Shown here one piece after another: positions 48,002 through 54,438 of a DNA stretch of 64,000 nt. Under the pieces are notes generated by a model that did not search any database, was not told the DNA's origin, and was given only the letters and a program-made list of their open reading frames with translations. This DNA comes from Caenispirillum bisanense (GTDB lineage: Bacteria > Pseudomonadota > Alphaproteobacteria > Rhodospirillales > Rhodospirillaceae), in assembly GCF_900230255.1 (NCBI RefSeq), contig NZ_OCNJ01000007.1, forward strand, positions 1 to 64,000, in the 5' to 3' direction. The stretch's first letter is position 1. Every line of letters starts with the position of its first letter. Both the position numbers and the translations under genes were made by a program.

Positions 48002-48092
48002 CGGGGCCTCCTCTGCGTTCGTGCTTGCATACCTGAGGGGTGACACACTACCAGACAAGGAGCCCCGTGACACTGACGAGAGGATCGAGCCC

Positions 48093-49112
48093 ATGGCGCC
48101 CACCATGACCTGCGTGGAGATCACCGAGCCCGGCAGCCCCGACGTGCTGAAGGCGGCGAGCCGCCCCCTGCCCGCCCCGCGCGCCGGCGAGGTGCTGATC
48201 CGGGTGGCGGTCGCCGGCGTCAACCGGCCGGACGTGCTGCAGCGCCAGGGCAACTATCCGCCGCCGCCGGGCGCCTCCGACATTCCCGGCCTGGAAGTGG
48301 CCGGCGTGGTGGAAGCCGTCGGCGAGGGCGTCACCAGCCCCGCCCCCGGCGACGTGGTCTGCGCCCTGCTGTCGGGCGGCGGCTATGCCGAGTACGCCGT
48401 CGCCGACGCCCGCCTGTGCCTGCCGGTGCCGCAGGGCTTCTCGCCGGCCGAGGCCGCCGCCCTGCCGGAGACCTTCTTCACCGTGTGGCACAACGTGTTC
48501 CAGCGCGGCCGCCTGCAGGCCGGCGAGGCCTTCCTGGTGCACGGCGGGTCGAGCGGCATCGGCACCACCGCCATCCAGCTCGCCAAGGCCTTCGGCGCCA
48601 CCGTCTTCGCCACCGCCGGGTCGGAAGACAAGTGCCGCGCCTGCCGCGACCTGGGCGCCGACGTCGCCATCGACTACAGCCGCGAGGATTACGTGGAGGT
48701 GGTGCGGGCCAAGACCGGCAAGGGCGTGGACGTCATCCTCGACATGGTCGGCGGCGACTACATCGGCCGCGACATGAAGGCCATGGCGCCGGAAGCGCGC
48801 CACGTCTCCATCGCCTTCCTGAAGGGCTCGAAGGTGCAGGTGGACCTCATGCCCATGATGCTCAAGCGCCTGACCTTCACCGGCTCGGTGCTGCGCTCGC
48901 GCCCCACCGACGACAAGGCCGCCATCGCCGCCGAGCTGCGCCAGAAGGTCTGGCCGCTGCTCGACGCCGGACGCATCAAACCCGTGATCCACAAGGTGTT
49001 TCCCCTTGCCGAAGCGGCCGCGGCGCACCACTTGATGGAGAGTTCCGCCCACATCGGGAAGATCGTTCTCGACGTCCACCCGGCAGACCCGGCGGCGGTG
49101 TATGGCGTTTGA
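48093..49112 (+). CDS. NAD(P)H quinone oxidoreductase, PIG3/zeta-crystallin type
   Basis: 339 residues, medium-chain dehydrogenase without zinc ligands. It has VNRPDVLQRQGNYPPPPGASDIPGLEVAGVV, the Rossmann glycine motif HGGSSGIGTTAIQLAKAFGA and VDVILDMVGGDYIGRDMKA, typical of the PIG3 subgroup. It reduces quinones or enones with NADPH. AGAGG lies about 9 bases before the ATG. It is followed by trcR after 71 bp. Confidence 0.92.
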   Translation: MAPTMTCVEITEPGSPDVLKAASRPLPAPRAGEVLIRVAVAGVNRPDVLQRQGNYPPPPGASDIPGLEVAGVVEAVGEGVTSPAPGDVVCALLSGGGYAEYAVADARLCLPVPQGFSPAEAAALPETFFTVWHNVFQRGRLQAGEAFLVHGGSSGIGTTAIQLAKAFGATVFATAGSEDKCRACRDLGADVAIDYSREDYVEVVRAKTGKGVDVILDMVGGDYIGRDMKAMAPEARHVSIAFLKGSKVQVDLMPMMLKRLTFTGSVLRSRPTDDKAAIAAELRQKVWPLLDAGRIKPVIHKVFPLAEAAAAHHLMESSAHIGKIVLDVHPADPAAVYGV

Positions 49113-49183
49113 TTCTCGCTGCGGAATACCGTAAAGGAACAGTCCGTTTTTCAGTCTCTCGGAACGATTCGGAAGGAAGATAC

Positions 49184-49891
49184 ATGGCGCTGCCTCTCAT
49201 GCCGAAGGCAACGGCCGTCTGGCTGGTGGAGAACACGGCCCTCACGTTCGAGCAGATCGCCGAATTCTGCGGCATGCACGAGCTCGAGGTCCAGGCGATC
49301 GCCGACGGCGAGGTCGCGACCGGCATCGTGGGCGCGGACCCGGTCGCCAACGGCCAGCTCGGCCGTGAGGAGATCGAGCGTGGCGAGAAGAACCAGAACC
49401 ACAAGCTCCGCCTGAAGATCTCCGACATCCCGACGCCGCAGCAGCGCTCCAAGGGCGCCCGCTACACGCCGGTGTCCAAGCGGCACGACCGCCCCGACGC
49501 CATCTCGTGGCTGCTCAAGCACCACCCGGAACTGTCGGACGCCCAGCTGTGCAAGCTGATCGGCACCACCAAGCCGACCATCACCGCCGTGCGCGACCGC
49601 ACCCACTGGAACTCGGCCGGCATCAAGCCGCGCAACCCGGTGACGCTCGGCCTGTGCACGGAAGCCGACCTGGAAAAGGCCCTGATCCTGGCCGCCCCGC
49701 GCCGCCGTGCCCTGCCGCAGCAGGAAACGGAAACCCCGGCCTACGAGAGCGACTCGAATTCCGGCGGCTATACCGCCGAACCCGGCCCCTCCGCCCGTCC
49801 GGTGCAGGTGGACGAACCGACCATCGAAACCGTCTTCGGCCGCCCCGCCCAGCACGGCGACCAGGCCCCGGACGACGAAGAGCAGGGCTGA
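49184..49891 (+). CDS. trcR: Cell-cycle transcriptional regulator TrcR (DUF1013 family)
   Basis: 235 residues. The conserved core begins LPLMPKATAVWLVENTALTFEQIAEFCGMHELEVQAIADGEVA and contains a second helix-turn-helix region DAISWLLKHHPELSDAQLCKLIGTTKPTITAVRDRTHWNS. TrcR proteins are alphaproteobacterial regulators connected with the CtrA/cell-cycle network. The C-terminal ~60 residues are a disordered acidic/Pro-rich tail. It is the last conserved gene before the accessory island. Confidence 0.9.
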   Translation: MALPLMPKATAVWLVENTALTFEQIAEFCGMHELEVQAIADGEVATGIVGADPVANGQLGREEIERGEKNQNHKLRLKISDIPTPQQRSKGARYTPVSKRHDRPDAISWLLKHHPELSDAQLCKLIGTTKPTITAVRDRTHWNSAGIKPRNPVTLGLCTEADLEKALILAAPRRRALPQQETETPAYESDSNSGGYTAEPGPSARPVQVDEPTIETVFGRPAQHGDQAPDDEEQG

Positions 49892-49929
49892 TCACCCACC
49901 CGCCGCGGCATGGCGGCGCGATGTGCGAA

Positions 49930-49969
49930 GGGAGGCCGGAGCGGCCAGCCATTCCACAAAGGTGTTGAT
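49930..49969 (+). repeat. Dispersed repeat, left copy, of an inverted pair flanking the island
   Basis: 40 bp running from GGGAGGCC to GGTGTTGAT. Its last 23 bases are identical in the reverse complement of 53730-53770. The GGCC-flanked core is GGAGC here and the reverse complement GCTCC in the other copy, as if the small stem had flipped. The GTTGAT ends of both copies face inward. It lies 38 bp after the trcR stop. Confidence 0.85.
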
Positions 49970-49973
49970 ACTT

Positions 49974-50007
49974 GGAGCGTCGTCGCAAGGCGACGCTCCT
50001 TGTCTTT
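49974..50007 (+). terminator. Rho-independent terminator at island left edge
   Basis: GGAGCGTCG (49974-49982) and CGACGCTCC (49991-49999) form a 9-bp stem with an 8-base loop, followed by TTGTCTTTG. It could end trcR transcription. It sits directly inside the left repeat copy. Confidence 0.75.
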
Positions 50008-50019
50008 GTGCAGAACATC

Positions 50020-50057
50020 TTGTGGATTTCGTGTCTTCGCATACACTACAGGTAGTG
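50020..50057 (+). promoter_or_regulatory. Predicted promoter and palindromic operator of the zinc-ribbon/HEPN gene
   Basis: TTGTGG (50020-50025), a 16-base spacer and TACACT (50042-50047) resemble a housekeeping promoter. A perfect palindrome CACTAC-AG-GTAGTG (50044-50057) overlaps the -10 and start region, the position expected for a repressor site. The regulator is unknown. Confidence 0.5.
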
Positions 50058-50080
50058 CGACCTTAAATGCGGAGCCACCC

Positions 50081-51085
50081 ATGCCGATCCACCGTCCGTT
50101 CCCCGAAAAGCTCGAAGTGACCATCCCGGTGGAGGAAGATGAGGATGGCTATTACGACAAGGAGTGCCCGAACGAGCAGTGTCTATCGCAGTTCAAAGTT
50201 CATGCTGCTGATTGGCATGCCTTGACCGAAGAATCGACGATCTACTGCCCGTTCTGTAGACACGAGGCTGGTCCCCGTAGCTGGTGGACAACCGAGCAGA
50301 TTGAGCGAGGAAAGGAACAGGCTCTCGCGCAGGCCAAGCACCTACTGAGCGGCCACATCAACAAGGTCTTGGGCGACATAACGAAGGACTTCAACCGGCG
50401 GCAGCGGTCGAATTCCTTCATCCAGATGCGCATGGACTACCGAGGCTCGACCTCCCCCGCACCTGTCATGGTTCCTCTCGCAGCAGCGGAAGTGATGCGG
50501 TCAAAGCTGACGTGCGGGAACTGTGGCTTCCGTTATGGCTTCACCGGCACGGCCTATTTCTGTCCTGGCTGCGGGCATCATGACGCCGAAGCCCTGTTCG
50601 CAGCCAAACTGGAAAAGGTGCGTAGGCTTCCGGAAGCCATAGCGACATTGCGCGAGGTAATGGACCGCGACATGGCAACCGATCTGGCGAACACCTTGCT
50701 GGAAGACGCCATCAAGGGCGGCGTCACGCAGTTCGAGACGGTCGCGAAGCACCTCTACGAGCGTGCCACAGGTGCTCCCCCGGCCAAGAGCAAGGGCAAC
50801 CTGTTCCAACGGTTGTCGGGCGCCAGCGACGAATGGGAGAAGATCACCGGGAAGGCGTTCACCGCCTTTCTGCGCCAGGACGAGATCGACCGCCTGAACG
50901 TGTATTTCCAGCGCCGCCACGTGCTGGGGCACAACGACGGGCACGTGGACGCGAAGTATGTCGAGAAGTCGGGGGATGCCAGCTATCAGCCGACCCAGCG
51001 GATCGTGGTCAAGCCAAAGGCTGTTCTGGAATTCGCTGACCTGTTGGAGCGGTTGGTGAACGGGATGCGTGCTTCCCTACCGTGA
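50081..51085 (+). CDS. Zinc-ribbon protein with HEPN-like C-terminal motif, unknown function
   Basis: 334 residues. There are two zinc ribbons: Cys29/Cys34 with Cys56/Cys59, and Cys145/Cys148 with Cys161/Cys164 (CGNCGF..CPGCGHH). Between them lies a helical segment. The C-terminal helical domain contains RRHVLGHNDGHVD, whose R279-x4-H284 fits the HEPN ribonuclease motif. Codon use is less GC-biased than in the neighbours. GGAG lies 8 bases before the ATG. A toxin- or defence-like RNase is inferred; no family assignment is certain. Its end overlaps the opposing small gene by 9 bp. Confidence 0.75.
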   Translation: MPIHRPFPEKLEVTIPVEEDEDGYYDKECPNEQCLSQFKVHAADWHALTEESTIYCPFCRHEAGPRSWWTTEQIERGKEQALAQAKHLLSGHINKVLGDITKDFNRRQRSNSFIQMRMDYRGSTSPAPVMVPLAAAEVMRSKLTCGNCGFRYGFTGTAYFCPGCGHHDAEALFAAKLEKVRRLPEAIATLREVMDRDMATDLANTLLEDAIKGGVTQFETVAKHLYERATGAPPAKSKGNLFQRLSGASDEWEKITGKAFTAFLRQDEIDRLNVYFQRRHVLGHNDGHVDAKYVEKSGDASYQPTQRIVVKPKAVLEFADLLERLVNGMRASLP

Positions 51086-51295
51086 CTGCTTCTGTCGCCC
51101 GGCGGGGTCGATCATCGGCATCAACGCGTCGAGCGGGATGGGAACGCGAAGCTGCTTGTTGGCGACGAACAGGACCGTCTCGTCCTGTGCCGGGTCAGCG
51201 TCACATACCATCTGGATGCTGGCGATCCGCACAAGGTGACGGATGTCATCACAGTCCCGGAACCACAGGTGTTGACCAAGCCGACCAGCTTCCAT
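51077..51295 (-). CDS. Small island protein of unknown function
   Basis: 72 residues: LWFRDCDDIRHLVRIASIQMVCDADPAQDETVLFVANKQLRVPIPLDALMPMI looks like a small beta-rich fold. The ATG at 51295 is preceded by GTGGAGGT at 6-7 bases, a very good ribosome-binding site. The gene overlaps tail-to-tail with the zinc-ribbon/HEPN gene by 9 bp. I know no homologue. Longer open frame upstream has no homology or ribosome-binding site. Confidence 0.6.
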   Translation of the reverse strand: MEAGRLGQHLWFRDCDDIRHLVRIASIQMVCDADPAQDETVLFVANKQLRVPIPLDALMPMIDPAGRQKQSR

Positions 51296-51467
51296 CACAG
51301 ACCTCCACGATGGAGCATAACAAGAACATACAGGGGGGTATCCAGCCCCCGTTCGGACATGTCCTCTCCTGTAGACATTGTAAGGTTGCTTCTGTAGAAG
51401 ATGCTCTATCGGCGGAATGGACTGCCGATCACCTAGTGTCCACGCGGTTGCGACAGGGAGATAAGGA

Positions 51468-51680
51468 ATGTGCGTCACCGTCACCTGCACAGACATGGGT
51501 TACAACACTGACTACAGCGGTTGGCGTTATGACTTCACAGGCTTAGTGGATGAGAAGCAGGTCATTTACACACCGATTATTGTTCCTGACTCTGTTCCCC
51601 AACAGGACCGTCGCGATCAGGCGATCCGAAACTTCGGGGATTTGCTCGACGCTCTTGCGGTCGAAGCCAGAAATCTCTGA
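51468..51680 (+). CDS. Hypothetical small protein
   Basis: 70 residues, with no recognised family. Composition looks protein-like (TDMGYNTDYSGWRYDFTGLV, then a helix RRDQAIRNFGDLLDALAVEA). GGGAG lies about 9 bases before the ATG. It overlaps on the opposite strand with the 51577-51804 frame, so at most one is likely to be the main gene. It sits in an AT-richer part of the island. Confidence 0.4.
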   Translation: MCVTVTCTDMGYNTDYSGWRYDFTGLVDEKQVIYTPIIVPDSVPQQDRRDQAIRNFGDLLDALAVEARNL

Positions 51681-51804
51681 AACCAAATCGACAGAAAAGC
51701 CACCGCAAGAGTGAAAATTTCGGTGGAATCCCGAATTTATTCCAAGCGTCTATTTCGCCCGTGCTCATGTTGAGGCGGTAAATCCATGAAATAAGATAGA
51801 TCAT
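51577..51804 (-). CDS. Hypothetical small hydrophobic/basic ORF
   Basis: 75 residues: MIYLISWIYRLNMSTGEIDAWNKFG, then a Trp/Phe/Arg-rich segment. AGGAGA lies 9 bases before the ATG. Only the N-terminal part looks plausible; the C-terminal half lies antisense to the 51468-51680 frame. It ends before the transposase-like gene's 3' end on the opposite side. Reported with low confidence because the region would otherwise have no annotation. Confidence 0.3.
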   Translation of the reverse strand: MIYLISWIYRLNMSTGEIDAWNKFGIPPKFSLLRWLFCRFGFRDFWLRPQERRANPRSFGSPDRDGPVGEQSQEQ

Positions 51805-51841
51805 CGTGCGCTTTCTCCTGAAAAGGCGATGAACTTATTTA

Positions 51842-53668
51842 TCAAATGGATTTCCGGACATCGAAATATACGATGTCCTGCATCCTGACCTTGCCCTCGG
51901 CCATGCCCAACTTCTCGGCAGCGGTCTTCTTCGCCTTGGAATCGATCCACACGTAGTTGTGCCAGACGCGGAAGATGGTCAGCATCTTCTCGACCATCGC
52001 CGCGTCATACGGCGCATAGATGTGCCACATGCGCCGCGCACGCCTGACCGACTGCACCGGCCTCTCGAACATGCTCATCCGCCGCCGGATGCGGTTGAAC
52101 ACCGTATCCACCGGCCACAGCGACCCCTTCATCAACAGATTCGCCACGTGATGGTCGTCGTAGTCGTCCAGGTCAGTCACGAAACGTAGCCTCTTCCCAG
52201 GCTCGGCCATGTCCGGGAACGGGTATTCCAGCCACACTTCCTGTAGCTTCCCCTTCTCGGTCTTGCTGGCTTCCTTGGCTGCCGCGATCCGCTCGGCAAG
52301 GATTGCGGTCCGAATAACGTTGTCCTTCATGCCAGGGAACCGTGCCCGCTCCCCCTCGAACCACCGACGCGCCTTCCCATGCGCATTTTTCCGCTGGTCG
52401 ATGGTGAGGTTCTTCTGAATGTCCACCTGCACCACGTCCGCCTGTCGGTCCCGAACCTTGTCAGCGAAAGCACCAAGGCACGCATGGAGAAGACCAGCGT
52501 CTTGGTCGATATAGAAGCGCAGCTTTTCGGCCCCATGCGTCAGCGACCGCAGAAACCAGTAGTGCCCGTGCATAAGGTAATCGGCGTGAACTTGCGCGCC
52601 GTTCTTCGGTAGCTGCTGTCCCAGGTCCATAAGCTCGGGTGCATCGAGATCGTCACGCGCTGGTGCTGCGGCATCTTCACCAAGCCGCCCAGCACGAGCC
52701 ATCGACATCCGGTAATCGAACTCGGTCCACACGCGGGCCAGGGAACGCATATGCGGCCTCTTGGTCGATTCCCGCTCATCAACCCACCGTTGTTCGATTT
52801 CCGCAGGGTCCACAGACGCATCGAAGTTCGGCGTCAGACCAAAGATGTAGCCGCTGCCCTGTTCGGCTGTCGCGACCGCTGTCAACTGAATGGTCTTCCT
52901 TGCTGATCGCTCGCCCCAATTCACAAGGTAGTCCTGTCGGTCGGTGCTGAGATAGAGCCGCTTGAACTCCATCTGCCGAAGCTGACTTTCGCGGGATGCA
53001 GCAAATAACCGACACTGCTCGTAGATGAAATCGATCTTTCCGTAGAGTGTGCTGTAGCTGACATCCAGGATTTCCGCCATTCGGTTGAGCGGAACCTTGT
53101 TCACGATCAACTCGAACGCCCGAATATTGATGTGCGGTTTCTTGTGACCGACAGTTGGCTTCCCCAACGCGAATGTCTTCTTGCACTCCCGGCACTGCCA
53201 TCGGTCGGAGCCTGATTTCGTCTGCCCGTATTTCCGGAAGCCCGTTTTCAGGCTTTCCTTTGTGGGGCGGTGGTTGATACAAGAAGCATCAGGGCACGAC
53301 AGCGGATGCGGCACGAACAGGTAGGCAGACTGTCTTTCGAATTCCTCGTGGACAGCCAGATTGCTCTTGATGCGGGTGGTCCGGCGACAACCGCTGCACA
53401 TCAGGGAAGAGCCGCCATCTTTGTTCCCGAGGATGGTATAGCGGTCCTGTGCGCCTGAGCCGCGTCCCTTGATGATCAAGCCCTTCCTGGGCGGCACCCC
53501 GAAGTTCTCGCACCCTGGCATTTTACAGAAATTCACCTCGATATGCTTGCAGGCATCGGGGATAGGGCGCGTTCTACCTGCCGGAGATATTTCCGGCAGA
53601 GTGTTCGTCCCGTTAGCAGAAGGTCCGTCCGCAAAGTCATTGTTCGATTTTTGTTCTCCATCACCCAA
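51842..53668 (-). CDS. Large tandem zinc-ribbon, transposase-like protein
   Basis: About 608 residues. Zinc ribbons use Cys48/53 with 91/94 and Cys125/130 with 159/162; the second (SCPDASC..WQCRECKKTF) resembles IS1-type InsA ribbons. A helix-turn-helix follows (RMAEILDVSYSTLYGKIDFI). The C-terminal half may be an RNase-H-like integrase core: Asp243/246 in LSTDRQDY and Asp388/390 in FYIDQDAG. It ends like IS transposases (VWHNYVW..KLGMAEGKV). The catalytic Glu is not identified. I prefer TTG at 53668 (GGGAGG five bases upstream); a TTG at 53686 is possible. Either a DDE transposase or a domesticated derivative. Confidence 0.7.
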   Translation of the reverse strand: MGDGEQKSNNDFADGPSANGTNTLPEISPAGRTRPIPDACKHIEVNFCKMPGCENFGVPPRKGLIIKGRGSGAQDRYTILGNKDGGSSLMCSGCRRTTRIKSNLAVHEEFERQSAYLFVPHPLSCPDASCINHRPTKESLKTGFRKYGQTKSGSDRWQCRECKKTFALGKPTVGHKKPHINIRAFELIVNKVPLNRMAEILDVSYSTLYGKIDFIYEQCRLFAASRESQLRQMEFKRLYLSTDRQDYLVNWGERSARKTIQLTAVATAEQGSGYIFGLTPNFDASVDPAEIEQRWVDERESTKRPHMRSLARVWTEFDYRMSMARAGRLGEDAAAPARDDLDAPELMDLGQQLPKNGAQVHADYLMHGHYWFLRSLTHGAEKLRFYIDQDAGLLHACLGAFADKVRDRQADVVQVDIQKNLTIDQRKNAHGKARRWFEGERARFPGMKDNVIRTAILAERIAAAKEASKTEKGKLQEVWLEYPFPDMAEPGKRLRFVTDLDDYDDHHVANLLMKGSLWPVDTVFNRIRRRMSMFERPVQSVRRARRMWHIYAPYDAAMVEKMLTIFRVWHNYVWIDSKAKKTAAEKLGMAEGKVRMQDIVYFDVRKSI

Positions 53669-53691
53669 AACCACCTCCCGCGCCAAGGGGA

Positions 53692-53725
53692 AACCCCACC
53701 CATGAAGTCAATCATGGATGGGGTT
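53692..53725. repeat. Inverted repeat between the transposase-like gene and the right dispersed repeat
   Basis: AACCCCACCCATGA (53692-53705) pairs with TCATGGATGGGGTT (53712-53725) with one mismatch around a 6-base loop. It lies between the start of the transposase-like gene and the right repeat copy, so it may be a subterminal site, an operator or a terminator for the toxin-antitoxin transcript. Confidence 0.55.
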
Positions 53726-53729
53726 CGCC

Positions 53730-53770
53730 ATCAACACCTTTGTGGAATGGCTGGGCCGGAGCGGCCTCCC
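53730..53770 (-). repeat. Dispersed repeat, right copy, of an inverted pair flanking the island
   Basis: 41 bp that on the minus strand run from GGGAGGCC to GTGTTGAT, nearly identical to 49930-49969 read on the plus strand. It differs by the flipped 5-bp core and one extra C. It ends 5 bases from the RelE stop codon. Confidence 0.85.
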
Positions 53771-53775
53771 TTTTT

Positions 53776-54081
53776 CTATGCCGGGTCGGGTTTGGCGAGG
53801 CGGCGGGCCAGGAGGGCCGTCCAGTCTTCCCGCTCGTGGAAGAGGCCGATGAGGAGCAGTTCGTCGCCGTTGGCGCGGCAGATGGCAATGTAGCCGTCCG
53901 GCGACCGGTACTTGAGGTGCTTCGCAAACGAAACCGCTCTCCGCGGTTCCAGTTGCGACACGTACTCGATCAACCGGAGCTGAAGGTGAAGAGCCCGTTC
54001 CGCCCCCTTGGCTGCGACATTGAAGCGTAGAATCCTGACGACATCGGCGCGGGCCGCAGCGGACCACACGACCTGCGTCAT
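53776..54081 (-). CDS. RelE/ParE-type toxin
   Basis: 101 residues with the RelE/ParE fold: TQVVWSAAARADVVRILRFNV, an amphipathic helix ALHLQLRLIEYVSQL, then YRSPDGYIAICRANGDELLLIGLFHEREDW. The central arginines and C-terminal His/Arg fit a ribosome-dependent or gyrase-targeting toxin; which of the two is undecided. Its ATG overlaps the antitoxin stop by 4 bp. The stop lies next to the right dispersed repeat. Confidence 0.85.
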   Translation of the reverse strand: MTQVVWSAAARADVVRILRFNVAAKGAERALHLQLRLIEYVSQLEPRRAVSFAKHLKYRSPDGYIAICRANGDELLLIGLFHEREDWTALLARRLAKPDPA

Positions 54082-54344
54082 TTTTCAGGCATCTCCGCGA
54101 CGAGCTGACGGAAGACCTCCATGCTGTAGGCCATGACTTCCTCAGTCGTGTAGCGCGGGCAGGTCAGCGCCTCGTCGGAACGCCGCTCCAGCTCTTCCCG
54201 CAGCGCCGCCGGCATGGTTTCCCACGTCCACGAGTCGTCCCACCCGACACGCCCCTCCGGCGCCGGTGCAGGCGTGAAGGCCGCGCGCTCCTCGGCGAGG
54301 CCGGGCGGCGGTGCAGGCGGTCGGGGACGGCGGTCATCGGCCAT
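54078..54344 (-). CDS. Antitoxin of the RelE/ParE-type pair
   Basis: 88 residues. The N-terminal half is disordered and Pro/Ala-rich (RRPRPPAPPPGLAEER); the C-terminal half is a charged helix (AALREELERRSDEALTC..YSMEVFRQLVAEM) suited to wrapping the toxin. No standard DNA-binding domain is recognised. The antitoxin precedes the toxin with a 4-bp overlap, the usual order. The ATG at 54344 has GGAG 8 bases upstream; a frame start at 54371 is possible. Confidence 0.7.
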   Translation of the reverse strand: MADDRRPRPPAPPPGLAEERAAFTPAPAPEGRVGWDDSWTWETMPAALREELERRSDEALTCPRYTTEEVMAYSMEVFRQLVAEMPEK

Positions 54345-54438
54345 GGCGGGGACTCCGGATGCGTCCGGCAAGTGTAGGGCCGGCGGTGCGGGGCGGCAAG
54401 GGTGGCGCCGTGGCCGCCCTCCCCGCCCCGGCCCGGCC

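Noticed and set aside
49910-50080. N-terminal extension of the zinc-ribbon/HEPN protein from an upstream start
   Set aside because: The open frame continues upstream but runs through the dispersed repeat and a terminator. The ATG at 50081 has a ribosome-binding site and begins the plausible protein.
53533-53715. Short minus-strand ORF of 60 codons overlapping the transposase-like start
   Set aside because: It overlaps the start of the larger gene in another frame and has no recognisable features. The large frame explains the conserved Cys pattern.
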